64,000 nt of DNA from Paenarthrobacter histidinolovorans. GTDB taxonomy: Bacteria > Actinomycetota > Actinomycetes > Actinomycetales > Micrococcaceae. Shown piece after piece: positions 8,379 to 16,135 of the stretch. Position 1 is the first letter of the stretch; the number at the start of each line of letters is the position of its first letter. The notes under the pieces are model-generated. The model saw only the letters and a list, made by a program, of their open reading frames with translations, had not been told where the DNA came from and searched no databases. A program made the position numbers and the translations under genes. The DNA is taken from assembly GCF_014647595.1 (NCBI RefSeq), contig NZ_BMPM01000002.1:558001-622000 (forward strand), in the 5' to 3' direction.

Positions 8379-9130
8379 TGGACGCCGTGTTCAAGGCCTT
8401 GGCAGACCCCACCCGCAGGGAACTCCTGGACGAGTTGTTCCGTGAGGATGGCCAATCTGCCACTGCCCTCGGAGCCCGGTTCGAGATGACCCGTTTCGGC
8501 ATCGCGAAGCACCTCAAACTGCTTGAGGACGCCGGCTTGGTGGTCGTCCGCCGTCGGGGGCGTGAAAAGCTGCACTTCCTGAACCCGGTCCCCATCCGCC
8601 TCATCCACGACCGCTGGGTGAGCAAATACGCAGAACCATGGGCCGCTGCCCTCAGCGACCTCAAATCCAGATTGGAAAGTCCCATGGAAAAAATCTTTGA
8701 GATCTACATCAAGACCACTCCGGAAAAGCTCTGGGAAGCCATCACCGACAGTGAAATCCGCAGCAAGTACCAGTTCGGGAACACGTTGACGTCGGACTGG
8801 ACACCGGGAAGCCGCTTCGAGATGCGCAACCCCAAGGCGGACGCCCCGCTGGGTGAAGGCGAGAACATCGAGGTCGATCCCCCGCGCAGGCTCGTCCAGA
8901 CCATGACGGCGCTGTGGGGCGAGGACGTCAAAGCTGAAGGGACCTCGCGGATCACCTGGGAGATCGAGCCCGTCGGAGATTCCTGCCACCTCACGGTCAC
9001 GCACGATCAACTCCGCGAAGGTGCGAACGATCAGCTCTACGGCGGCTGGCCCATGATCCTTTCCGGCCTCAAGACCTGGCTCGAGACCGGCGAGAAGCTC
9101 ACCACGCCCGGCTCGCTGATGTACGCGTAG
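8378..9130 (+). CDS. ArsR-type winged helix fused to an SRPBCC (AHSA1/START-like) domain
   Basis: A fusion protein of 250 residues. Residues 1-95 are an ArsR winged helix (MDAVFKALADPTRRELLDEL, with recognition helix TRFGIAKHLKLLEDAGLV). Residues about 105-250 are an SRPBCC ligand-binding domain (MEKIFEIYIKTTPEKLWEAI). In Arthrobacter and relatives such genes are usually two adjacent reading frames; here they are one. The SRPBCC cavity probably binds a hydrophobic small molecule and controls the DNA-binding half. ATG 8378 matches the family start and coincides with the predicted transcription start. A hairpin follows the stop. Confidence 0.85.
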   Translation: MDAVFKALADPTRRELLDELFREDGQSATALGARFEMTRFGIAKHLKLLEDAGLVVVRRRGREKLHFLNPVPIRLIHDRWVSKYAEPWAAALSDLKSRLESPMEKIFEIYIKTTPEKLWEAITDSEIRSKYQFGNTLTSDWTPGSRFEMRNPKADAPLGEGENIEVDPPRRLVQTMTALWGEDVKAEGTSRITWEIEPVGDSCHLTVTHDQLREGANDQLYGGWPMILSGLKTWLETGEKLTTPGSLMYA

Positions 9131-9146
9131 AGGTCTTAAACGAGGA

Positions 9147-9175
9147 GACGACGGCGCCCCGCTGCCGCCGTCGTC
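9147..9175. terminator. Hairpin terminator after the ArsR-SRPBCC gene
   Basis: A ten-base GC-rich stem (gacgacggcg with cgccgtcgtc) lies between the plus-strand ArsR-SRPBCC stop and the convergent nucleoside hydrolase stop. It can serve both genes. There is no strong T run. Confidence 0.6.
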
Positions 9176-9200
9176 GTCCGATGCCTCAGTCTCCCGCCAG

Positions 9201-10193
9201 TCAGGCGACGGGCTCCGCCACCTGATCCTCGGTGAGCCATGCCGCCTGCAAGGTGCCCAAAAGGTGGGGAGCGAAGTCCTCGCCGATCTCCAGCACCACG
9301 CGGCACCGTGCGCCGCGCTGCTCCGGGAACCCGGCGTACTGCCCGCGCAGATCGCAGACCGTCTGGCCACGGCCCGGCCCGTCAGTGGTGTCCACCTGGA
9401 CGCGAACGGTCGGGGCCAGGGTGAGCTCCACTCCGCGGACCGCAATGGCTGCTGCCAGGGGATCGTGCATCGCCGAGCAGGCACGCCCAAAAATGTCCAC
9501 GTAGAAGCCGAAGTAGTAACCCAGCATCTCGCCAAGGGCCTGCGAAACCGGGTGCTCAGTGGACAGCAGTTCCTGGCGGTGGTTTTCCTCCAGGACGTTG
9601 GTCATGGTGACATCCAAGGGAACCAGCGTCACGTTCCAGTCGGCGGCCAGGACTTCGGCGGCAGCCTCGGGATCATTGGCGATGTTGGCCTCGGCCACCG
9701 GGGAGATGTTTCCCGGCGCCAGCGCAGCGCCGCCCATGATGGTGACATCGGCGATGAGCTCCGGCAGCTTGGGTTCCAGGCGCAAGGCTTCTGCAATGTT
9801 GGTCAGCGGACCGATGGCCACCAGCCGCAACTCCCCCGCGTACTGGTGGGCCAGCTTGACCAACAGCTCCGCGGCCGTGGCCTCCACGGGCTCACGCCCG
9901 GACGGGACGAGGTCCACCCCGCCGATGCCGTTATCGCCGTGGACGTGCGGGGCGCCGCCGTGGAAGGTGCCGACCTGGGGATCGTGCGCGCCGATCGCCA
10001 CTGGGATGTCCGGGTGGCCTGCAAGGTTCAGCAGGTCCAGGGTGTTCCGGGCGCCACCGGCGGCGCTGACGTTGCCGCTGACGGTGCCGATACCCACCAG
10101 CTCGGCCTTCGGGGAAGCCAGGAGGTAGGCGAGGGCGAGGGCGTCGTCGATGCCGGTATCGCAGTCAAGGAAGAAGGGGGCAGGCTGGTTCAC
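9201..10193 (-). CDS. Inosine-uridine type nucleoside hydrolase
   Basis: A protein of 330 residues that cleaves the N-glycosidic bond of ribonucleosides to release base and ribose. The N-terminal calcium-binding motif FFLDCDTGIDDALALAYLL contains the aspartate cluster that defines the family. Other signatures are GGARNTLDLLNLAG, the active-site loop HGDNGIGG, and VTIMGGAALAPGNISPVAEA. It acts in the cytoplasm. Directly upstream on the same strand is an MFS transporter, and divergent from that are a GntR regulator and a ribokinase, so import, hydrolysis and ribose phosphorylation are grouped. Which nucleosides are used cannot be read from the sequence. Confidence 0.92.
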   Translation of the reverse strand: MNQPAPFFLDCDTGIDDALALAYLLASPKAELVGIGTVSGNVSAAGGARNTLDLLNLAGHPDIPVAIGAHDPQVGTFHGGAPHVHGDNGIGGVDLVPSGREPVEATAAELLVKLAHQYAGELRLVAIGPLTNIAEALRLEPKLPELIADVTIMGGAALAPGNISPVAEANIANDPEAAAEVLAADWNVTLVPLDVTMTNVLEENHRQELLSTEHPVSQALGEMLGYYFGFYVDIFGRACSAMHDPLAAAIAVRGVELTLAPTVRVQVDTTDGPGRGQTVCDLRGQYAGFPEQRGARCRVVLEIGEDFAPHLLGTLQAAWLTEDQVAEPVA

Positions 10194-10270
10194 GGTTCTC
10201 TCGTTTCAGGTGTTGCGGGTGGTGAAGCTCTGGTGGGATTGTGCGCAAAGCCGGGTTCCGGCGTCGTGCG

Positions 10271-11722
10271 TTAGATCTTTTCGCCCTTCGGGGCGGCAAT
10301 GAACAGACTGACGACGAACGCCAGGGCAGTGATCGACACCGAAATCCAGAGGGCCGCAGAGTACCCGGCTGCGGTGCCCTGGCCGGCGAACGGCGCAACA
10401 ACCACGACGCCGAGGCTCGCCCCGATGCCGAAGGAGGCGCCGTTGATGCCCGGCAAAGCGGCGGGTGCTTCCTTGGGCGAAAGCAACACGGACAGGCCGT
10501 TGATGGCGGTGAGGAAGAAGCCGTTGTAGAAGATACCCAACGCGGCGATGGCGATCAGGACCGCAAGCTGGTTGTTGGCGAACAGGGCCGCCACGATGGC
10601 GCAGGCAAGGCTGGTGGCGGTGCCGACGCGGACGGTCTTGATCCAGCCGCGGCGGTCGGCGATCCAGCCGGCAAGTGGAGCGGCAAACACACCGATCAGT
10701 GCCGCAGGAGTGAGGAACAGCAAGGCAGCGAGCGACGCGGTCAGTCCGAAGCCGTTCTCCTTGTCCTGGCTGAGCAGCACCACGGTGAAGTTGATGATGG
10801 CGAAAATGCCCGCGAGCGTCAGGACCGTGGTGGCAATGACCGGCCACACCTGGCGGGAACGGAGGTGATGGACGGCAACCAATGGGGTTTCGCGCTTCTT
10901 CTCGATGAGCCAGAAGGCCGTGAAGGACGCGATGCTGCCAGCCAGCAGGCCGAGCGCGGCAGGCGAAGTCCAGCCGGCGGAGGAACCCGTGGAGACGAAG
11001 TAGGTGATGAATACCAGGAACACGGACAGCGAACCTGCTCCCCACCAGTCCATGCGACCCGGAGCGACGGCGGACTTACCGCCCGGGACAACTTTGATGA
11101 CGCAGACGACGGCGATCGCGGCCAGGACCAGCACGGCAACGAAGATCGACTGGAAGCCCAGGGTCTCGGCCATGAGCCCGCCGAAGTAACCGTCCACGCC
11201 ACCGACTCCACCGTTGATGGCGGCGATGATGCCAATGGAGGTGCCGAAGAGCCGGGCCGGCAGGTACTCGTTCAGGACGATGTAGGAGAGCGCGAAGATG
11301 GCGCTTGAGACACCTTGCATGAAGCGGCCGGTGACCAGCAGCGGCAGGGTGGGAGCGAAGATGCACAGCACGGTTCCGGCACCCATGATGGCCAACACCA
11401 GCAGCAAGGCGTTGCGGCGGCCGATGAAGTCGCTCCAGCGGCCAATGACAGGACCGGAGATGGCGCCGGCCAGGAAGAACATGGATTGAACCTGCGCAAC
11501 GGCTTCCGGAGTTTCGCCGAAGAAGGAGCCGATATGTGGCAGCGCCGGGGTGATCATGCTGGCGTTGAGTTGGAATGCCAGCACGGCCAGGACCAGGGTG
11601 GTGATCAGCAGGGCGGCAGCTTTGCCTTGGACACGGCCTGCATCAGGGGCATCCGCAGTGCCCGTCAGGGCGGGGACTTGTGGGTCTACCGTCTGCTGGC
11701 CTGTGGTGTTGGGGATGTTCAC
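10271..11722 (-). CDS. MFS transporter, probable nucleoside importer
   Basis: A transporter of 483 residues with about 14 membrane segments. It has the DHA2-like TM1 (LAVLAFQLNASMITPALPHI), the loop signature GRWSDFIGRRNALLL and the antiporter-type region GVSSAIFALSYIVLNEYLP. By sequence it resembles drug exporters. By position, 78 bases upstream of the nucleoside hydrolase on the same strand and divergent from gntR-rbsK, import of nucleosides or ribosides is a reasonable inference. ATG 11722 begins MNIPNTTGQQ; a GGAG-like site is upstream. The region between this start and gntR holds the shared operator. Confidence 0.82.
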   Translation of the reverse strand: MNIPNTTGQQTVDPQVPALTGTADAPDAGRVQGKAAALLITTLVLAVLAFQLNASMITPALPHIGSFFGETPEAVAQVQSMFFLAGAISGPVIGRWSDFIGRRNALLLVLAIMGAGTVLCIFAPTLPLLVTGRFMQGVSSAIFALSYIVLNEYLPARLFGTSIGIIAAINGGVGGVDGYFGGLMAETLGFQSIFVAVLVLAAIAVVCVIKVVPGGKSAVAPGRMDWWGAGSLSVFLVFITYFVSTGSSAGWTSPAALGLLAGSIASFTAFWLIEKKRETPLVAVHHLRSRQVWPVIATTVLTLAGIFAIINFTVVLLSQDKENGFGLTASLAALLFLTPAALIGVFAAPLAGWIADRRGWIKTVRVGTATSLACAIVAALFANNQLAVLIAIAALGIFYNGFFLTAINGLSVLLSPKEAPAALPGINGASFGIGASLGVVVVAPFAGQGTAAGYSAALWISVSITALAFVVSLFIAAPKGEKI

Positions 11723-11775
11723 ATCAAACTCCTTTGTCCGAGGGCGCGGGGCGGCGCCACGAGATGTGAGTTGTT

Positions 11776-11800
11776 ATACAAGCATGTATTACGAGCTTGT
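11776..11800. promoter_or_regulatory. Probable GntR operator between the divergent MFS and gntR genes
   Basis: Two overlapping inverted repeats are present: ATACA-N4-TGTAT (11776-11789) and ACAAGC-N11-GCTTGT (11778-11800). The AT-rich, GT/AC-flanked form fits GntR/HutC-type sites. The position, 54 bases after the MFS start and 58 bases before the gntR start, allows control in both directions. The regulator assignment is inferred from proximity. Confidence 0.6.
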
Positions 11801-11857
11801 GCAACCTGTCACAGTCTTCCGGTACAGTGTCGGTAACCCATTCCAAGTGAGGCCCCC

Positions 11858-12631
11858 TTGACCGACAAAGCCGTCCAGTTCCTGTCCCGCCCCATCGCCA
11901 CCCAACCCGGGCAGCCCCTTCGCGTTGCCGCGTACTCGCGCATTGCAGAAGCGATCCGGACAAAGATCCTGCCGCCGGGTTCACTGCTCCCCACCGAGAC
12001 CGAGCTGGGGACCATGATGGACGTCAGCCGCACCGTGATCCGGGAAGCGCTGATGCTGCTGGAAGAAGACGGCCTCACCCGGGCACGTCGTGGAGTTGGA
12101 CGGTTCGTGGCTGATTCACTTCCCCGGATCGGCATTGAACACATCCGCCCCTTCGATCAACTCCTCGGCGGGCCGGACCAGGACATCCAGGTCAAGCGCG
12201 TAGCGGCCATCAAACAACCGGCTTCGGAGTTCGTTGCGCCAGGCATCGGCGTGGAGCCTGATGAGGATGTCTGGTTCTGGGAGAGCGTGCTCATCCGCAA
12301 CGGCGAGCCCGTGGCCCACCTGCAGGAAAATGTCGCACAGAAGATTCCGGAAGCCGACGAACTCGCCGGTGCTGCGGAGGCGCCCACGCTCTCAGCGTCC
12401 ACGCTCCTGGAGGTGCTGGGCGGACTCCCCGGCACTGCCCTGGGACCCGGCGAATGCGAAATCAGCCTCAGCACGGCCGGGCCCAGCCGGGCCAAGCTGC
12501 TGGGACTCCGCCCTTCCGATCCGGTGCTGGTCCTCACCCAGTACGTGCGCCGGAACGGCTCACCGTTCTACCTCGCCAAATGCCTGGTGGCCGCCAAAGC
12601 CGGTCACCTCTCCGTCATACAGTCCTCCTGA
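11858..12631 (+). CDS. GntR family transcriptional regulator with UTRA-like ligand domain
   Basis: A protein of 257 residues. Residues about 20-85 form the GntR winged helix (RVAAYSRIAEAIRTKILPPG, then LLPTETELGTMMDVSRTVIR, then EALMLLEEDGL). The rest resembles the UTRA effector-binding fold of the HutC subfamily. The start is TTG at 11858, with AAGTGAGG upstream; no better codon is available. The ribokinase begins 33 bases downstream on the same strand, and the transporter and hydrolase genes are divergent. It probably represses nucleoside use until a nucleoside or ribose-phosphate ligand binds. Confidence 0.85.
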   Translation: MTDKAVQFLSRPIATQPGQPLRVAAYSRIAEAIRTKILPPGSLLPTETELGTMMDVSRTVIREALMLLEEDGLTRARRGVGRFVADSLPRIGIEHIRPFDQLLGGPDQDIQVKRVAAIKQPASEFVAPGIGVEPDEDVWFWESVLIRNGEPVAHLQENVAQKIPEADELAGAAEAPTLSASTLLEVLGGLPGTALGPGECEISLSTAGPSRAKLLGLRPSDPVLVLTQYVRRNGSPFYLAKCLVAAKAGHLSVIQSS

Positions 12632-12664
12632 AATTCTCTCCGAGCTGACCACCAAGGATCTTCC

Positions 12665-13573
12665 ATGAGCACTCCCCTTCACTCTTCCGCGCCCACCAAC
12701 AACCCCACACTCACGGTGGTGGGAAGCATCAACCTCGACATCACGGCAACCGCCAGCCGACTGCCCTCTCCCGGCGAAACCGTCGGCGGAGCAGTCCTCC
12801 GCCAGCAGCCCGGCGGCAAGGGCGCCAACCAGGCCGTCGCCGCGGCCCGGCTCTCCGGCCGCTCCCGCATGGTGGGGGCCGTTGGCCAGGACGACGCCGG
12901 ACGGACGCTTCTGGACGCAATGGCTGGTGCCGGCGTCGACATCCACAGCGTCTCCCGCGTGGACGCAGCAACCGGAACCGCACTGGTGCTGGTGGACAGC
13001 GACGGCGAAAACCAAATCGTGGTGTGCCCTGGCGCCAATGGCTCAGTGGCCCTGGACGGTGTGTCATTTGGCGAAGAGGAAGCGCTGCTTTGCCAGCTCG
13101 AAGTGGACCAGGACGTGGTGTTGGAAGCTGCCCGCCGCGCGCCCGGATTCTTCGCTCTCAACGCCGCCCCGGCAGCGCCGATCCTGCCCGAACTGCTGGA
13201 GCGCTGCGACCTGGTGATCGTGAACGAAACCGAATACGAGCTGATCCCCGCCCTCAAGAACGCGCCGCTGGTGGCGGTGACCTACGGCGGCGAGGGCTCG
13301 GCAATCTTCGTCGACGGCGAACGCGCCGCCGAAGCTCCGGCAGTGAAAGTCACGGACATCGCCAACACGATCGGTGCCGGCGACGCCTTCTGTGCGGCCT
13401 TGGTCCTGGCCCTGCAATCAGGCTTGGATTATGGCCACGCCCTGGCCGTAGCCAATGCCGTGGGCGCCGACGCCGTCCGCGATGCTTCGTCCCAGCCCGC
13501 GTTGCAGCCGTTGGAGCACTACATCGAGGCGACGCGCCGGCCTGACGCAGCGGGTTCCGCCGCCACCAAGTAG
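12665..13573 (+). CDS. rbsK: Ribokinase (PfkB family)
   Basis: A protein of 302 residues. It has both PfkB signatures: the ribose-binding PGGKGANQAVAAARLSG near residue 43 and the ATP/anion-hole motif NTIGAGDAFCAAL near residue 236, with the catalytic aspartate in GAGDAF. The N-terminus TVVGSINLDITATASRLP is typical of ribokinase. It phosphorylates ribose to ribose 5-phosphate, feeding the pentose phosphate pathway with the ribose released by the neighbouring nucleoside hydrolase. ATG 12665 has AAGGAT upstream. The last 55 bases overlap the convergent epimerase gene tail to tail. Confidence 0.9.
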   Translation: MSTPLHSSAPTNNPTLTVVGSINLDITATASRLPSPGETVGGAVLRQQPGGKGANQAVAAARLSGRSRMVGAVGQDDAGRTLLDAMAGAGVDIHSVSRVDAATGTALVLVDSDGENQIVVCPGANGSVALDGVSFGEEEALLCQLEVDQDVVLEAARRAPGFFALNAAPAAPILPELLERCDLVIVNETEYELIPALKNAPLVAVTYGGEGSAIFVDGERAAEAPAVKVTDIANTIGAGDAFCAALVLALQSGLDYGHALAVANAVGADAVRDASSQPALQPLEHYIEATRRPDAAGSAATK

Positions 13574-14580
13574 TCCGCCCATCGCTTCAGGGCTGTCTCC
13601 ACAGGCGGATGGTGCAATCCGTATGACTCAGCCAAGGCGAGCGCTGCTGCGGTGGGATACCGCTCTTCCGAGAGGAACGACAACGTCTCCGGATCCGCAC
13701 CAGTGAGTTTGGGCGGGAGCCTCTTCAGGAGTCCGCTGGGGATCTTCAGCCACGGAACCCTGACATTCAGGTGCTTCCCGATCATGCGCAACAGTTCCGG
13801 CAACGGCGGCGTGGCGTCATCGAGCACCCAGTACGAGGCGTTTTCCGCCTCAGACGTGGTGGGGACCAGCGCCATGAATGAAGCCAGATAGTCGACAGTC
13901 ACCACGGGGACGAACGTGCGGTCGTTCCCGGGCAGTGCAGGCAGCTTTCCACGGAAGAGATCCATGACGCTTGCTGCAAGGCCCACCCCCTGCCGCGACT
14001 CGCCATTGACGGAATCTCCGATCACGGAGGCCGGATTGACCACAGTGAGAGGGACGCCCAGGGAGCGCGCTGTCGCTTGCACGACGGCATCGGACTCCAC
14101 CTTGGACCCTTCATAGGCGCCCAGGCGTTTGTATTCCCTGGCACGGCGCGATTCGTCCCACGGGACCTCGTTCGGGTCCTGTCCGCCCACCCGGTAGCCG
14201 GACAGATGGACCAGCCTGGTCAGCGCCGGCAGCTTCGAGGCAAAACGAACCACGCGTTCTGCGCTGGTCACGTTCGCGGAATAGGCTTCGTCGGCCGTCA
14301 TGCCAAACGCGAAAGCGCCGGCGGCATTGTGGACTTCCGTCACGGACCGGAATTCGTCCGCTCCCGGATCAATACCCAAGGCAGCGTCGTCGAATTCCAC
14401 GAGCACGTGCTTCGCGGTGCCGTCGGCGTCGTGACGTGCGAGCCAGTCCGCCAGCCGGTGGAAGGAATCTTCGCTGCGCACCGCGGCTGTGACGGTCACC
14501 CCTTGGTGCAGGAGTTCCCGCACCAGCCACTGCCCGATGTGGCCCGTGGCTCCGAACACCAAGGCATGGCGGACGCTCAT
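13519..14580 (-). CDS. NAD-dependent epimerase/dehydratase family protein
   Basis: An extended short-chain dehydrogenase of 353 residues. The N-terminal Rossmann motif is HALVFGATGHIGQWLVREL (G-A-T-G-x-I-G). The body contains VHLSGYRVGG and a Y-x3-K-like AYEGSKVESD at the catalytic position, as in epimerases and flavonol-reductase-like oxidoreductases. The substrate is unknown. ATG at 14578-14580 overlaps the TetR stop by four bases (ATGA), so the regulator and enzyme are co-translated and the enzyme belongs to the TetR regulon. The 3' end overlaps rbsK by 55 bases. Confidence 0.8.
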   Translation of the reverse strand: MSVRHALVFGATGHIGQWLVRELLHQGVTVTAAVRSEDSFHRLADWLARHDADGTAKHVLVEFDDAALGIDPGADEFRSVTEVHNAAGAFAFGMTADEAYSANVTSAERVVRFASKLPALTRLVHLSGYRVGGQDPNEVPWDESRRAREYKRLGAYEGSKVESDAVVQATARSLGVPLTVVNPASVIGDSVNGESRQGVGLAASVMDLFRGKLPALPGNDRTFVPVVTVDYLASFMALVPTTSEAENASYWVLDDATPPLPELLRMIGKHLNVRVPWLKIPSGLLKRLPPKLTGADPETLSFLSEERYPTAAALALAESYGLHHPPVETALKRWADYLVAAEPAASGRRVASM

Positions 14581-15182
14581 GCGCCCGCTCCGGCCAGGCT
14601 TGCTGCCAGCAGTGTTTTGAGCGTCCCGGCGGCTGCGTCCATTGGCTGTGTGGACTTGTGGGCGCGGGACAGGATGAGCGAGCCCTCCACCAGGCAAATG
14701 ATCGAGGTTGCCAGGCTATGGGCGCCTCCCTCTTCCACCCCGAACGTGGACAGGTAGCCGGATACCGCATGGATCCATCGGTCGTAGACGCGGCTGCACG
14801 CCTCCCTCAGCGGTTCATTCTCCGATCCCGCATCCAGGGCGACCGAAGAAACGGGACAACCTGCCTGATAATCGCTGGCTTCCAGGATGTTTTTGAGTTC
14901 GGCAATGAGCGCGTCCACTACCGCCGCGGGTGAGGTGGCCGTCGCCGTGGCCTTGCCAATCAGTTCTCCGAAGTGATCGCCGGCCAGCGCCACCACAGCA
15001 ACACCGAGCCCCGTCTTCCCTTCGGGGAAATGGAAATAGAGCGAGCCTTTGGGAGCACCGGACCGGGCCAGGACAGTGTTGAGTCCCGTTCCGTGATAGC
15101 CGTGAAGTTGGACCAGATCAAGCATGGACTCGACCAAACGCTGCCGGGTTGCGAGTCCTTTGGGATACGAAGAAGAAGGCAT
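14577..15182 (-). CDS. TetR family regulator, LmrA/YxaF type
   Basis: A protein of 201 residues. The N-terminal helix-turn-helix (ATRQRLVESMLDLVQLHGYH, then GLNTVLARSGAPKGSLYFHF) is followed by PEGKTGLGVAVVALAG, which is characteristic of the LmrA/YxaF subgroup (P-x-G-K-x-x-L). The ligand-binding C-terminal domain contains GCPVSSVALDAG. It controls the downstream epimerase, which it overlaps by four bases. ATG at 15180-15182 begins MPSSSYPKGLA. A 14-base palindrome sits just upstream, so autoregulation is likely. Confidence 0.85.
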   Translation of the reverse strand: MPSSSYPKGLATRQRLVESMLDLVQLHGYHGTGLNTVLARSGAPKGSLYFHFPEGKTGLGVAVVALAGDHFGELIGKATATATSPAAVVDALIAELKNILEASDYQAGCPVSSVALDAGSENEPLREACSRVYDRWIHAVSGYLSTFGVEEGGAHSLATSIICLVEGSLILSRAHKSTQPMDAAAGTLKTLLAASLAGAGA

Positions 15183-15191
15183 AACTACATA

Positions 15192-15205
15192 ATAGACCAG
15201 TCTAT
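15192..15205. promoter_or_regulatory. TetR/LmrA-type operator
   Basis: ATAGAC-CA-GTCTAT is a perfect inverted repeat ten bases upstream of the TetR start, in the position expected for the -10 region. The ATAGACC/GGTCTAT form matches sites known for LmrA/YxaF/QacR-like regulators. Confidence 0.75.
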
Positions 15206-15209
15206 ATAT

Positions 15210-15401
15210 TTCTACGTCACCAATAACGGCCAAGCCGCGGCCACCCTCATTCCGCCATCAGCTTCGCCCTTTGAACGATTGCTCCAAGCAGGAAGCATCC
15301 GGCCTGCCATCGAGTCACCCGTGGACTTCCGCCTTGTGGAGCGCGTCAGCAGCGACATGACCACGGCCGACATCCTGGCTGACCTCCGCGGGGACCGGTG
15401 A
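15210..15401 (+). pseudogene. 5'-truncated antitoxin (Phd/YefM-like) upstream of the PIN toxin
   Basis: From 15213 the frame reads YVTNNGQAAATLIPPSASPF, then ERLLQAGSIRPA and TTADILADLRGDR. This is the C-terminal two thirds of an antitoxin of the type paired with VapC toxins (I-x-V-T-x-N-G-x-x-V-A-x-L ... E-I-L-x-x-L-R-G-D-R). The DNA-binding N-terminus of about 25 residues is missing. In its place is the TetR promoter and operator, and no in-frame ATG, GTG or TTG lies near the junction. The four-base overlap with the toxin start is still intact. I infer a deletion or rearrangement that removed the antitoxin start. Confidence 0.7.
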
Positions 15402-15790
15402 TCGTTTACGCGGACACCTCCGCGATTCTGAAGCTTGTTGTGGAGGAGCAGGAATCCGAGGCCCTGGCCGCGCATCTCCAGGGAGTCCGGGTAGCTGGAG
15501 GTCACTTGGTGGCTTCCATGCTCCTCTACACCGAGCTTCACTGCGCTGCACGCCGCCGTAGCCTGCCTTTTGATCAAGTCAACGATGTCCTTGCCGGCCT
15601 CAACCTTGTTGGTGTCACCCGTTCGGATCTGATGTATGCCTCAGCGCTGCCCAGGCAACTTCGGAGCGCAGACGCCATTCACCTGGCAACCGCCATCAGG
15701 CTTCAAGTGGACTCCGTGGTGGCCTATGACCAGGAACTGCGCTTGGCGGCCAAGGAATCCGGGCTCACCACCGCCTCGCCCGGAACCTAG
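15398..15790 (+). CDS. PIN domain ribonuclease, VapC-type toxin
   Basis: A protein of 130 residues. All acidic PIN positions are present: Asp in MIVYADTSAILKLV, Glu in LLYTELHCAARRR, Asp in LRSADAIHLATAIRL and Asp in VVAYDQELRLAA. These hold the Mg2+ that cleaves RNA, usually tRNA or rRNA. GTG 15398 overlaps the antitoxin stop by four bases. The length is normal and I see no disruption, so the toxin looks intact although its antitoxin is truncated. If it is expressed, another antitoxin must neutralise it or its translation must be weak because the coupled upstream frame is not translated. Confidence 0.85.
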   Translation: MIVYADTSAILKLVVEEQESEALAAHLQGVRVAGGHLVASMLLYTELHCAARRRSLPFDQVNDVLAGLNLVGVTRSDLMYASALPRQLRSADAIHLATAIRLQVDSVVAYDQELRLAAKESGLTTASPGT

Positions 15791-15796
15791 CCGGTC

Positions 15797-16081
15797 CTAG
15801 CCCACGATCCGGAAGTCGTCGAACTCCCCTGTACCGTCGGAGAGCTCGAAATCCACCTTCTCAACGTGGCCCGGCGCCTGCGTGGACTGGAGCCACTTCA
15901 CGAGACGGTCAACGTCGGCTGCCGAACCCTCGGCAGTCAATTCCACGGAACCGTCGTGATCATTGCGGACCGTCCCTGTCAGCAGGAGTTCGTCGGCCTT
16001 CCGGGCAGTCCAGTAGCGGAAGCCCACCCCCTGGACAACGCCGGTGATGCGGGCTGTGAGCCGAAGGGTCCCGTCAGTCAT
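15797..16081 (-). CDS. acyP: Acylphosphatase
   Basis: A protein of 94 residues, the usual length. The phosphate-binding loop and catalytic Arg are in GVVQGVGFRYWTARKA near residue 21, and the catalytic Asn is in LTGTVRNDHDGSVEL near residue 39. It hydrolyses acyl phosphates in the cytoplasm. The gene is convergent with the toxin gene, seven bases away. Family assignment is firm; the physiological substrate is generally unknown. Confidence 0.92.
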   Translation of the reverse strand: MTDGTLRLTARITGVVQGVGFRYWTARKADELLLTGTVRNDHDGSVELTAEGSAADVDRLVKWLQSTQAPGHVEKVDFELSDGTGEFDDFRIVG

Positions 16082-16135
16082 GGTTCCACTTTAACCAGCC
16101 CGCCCCTGTCGGGCCCGACCACCGCACAAGCCGGG

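Noticed and set aside
14973..15209. Longer antitoxin start at ATG 14973
   Set aside because: This would place about 80 codons antisense to the TetR gene; the sequence there has no antitoxin character, so the frame is open only by chance.
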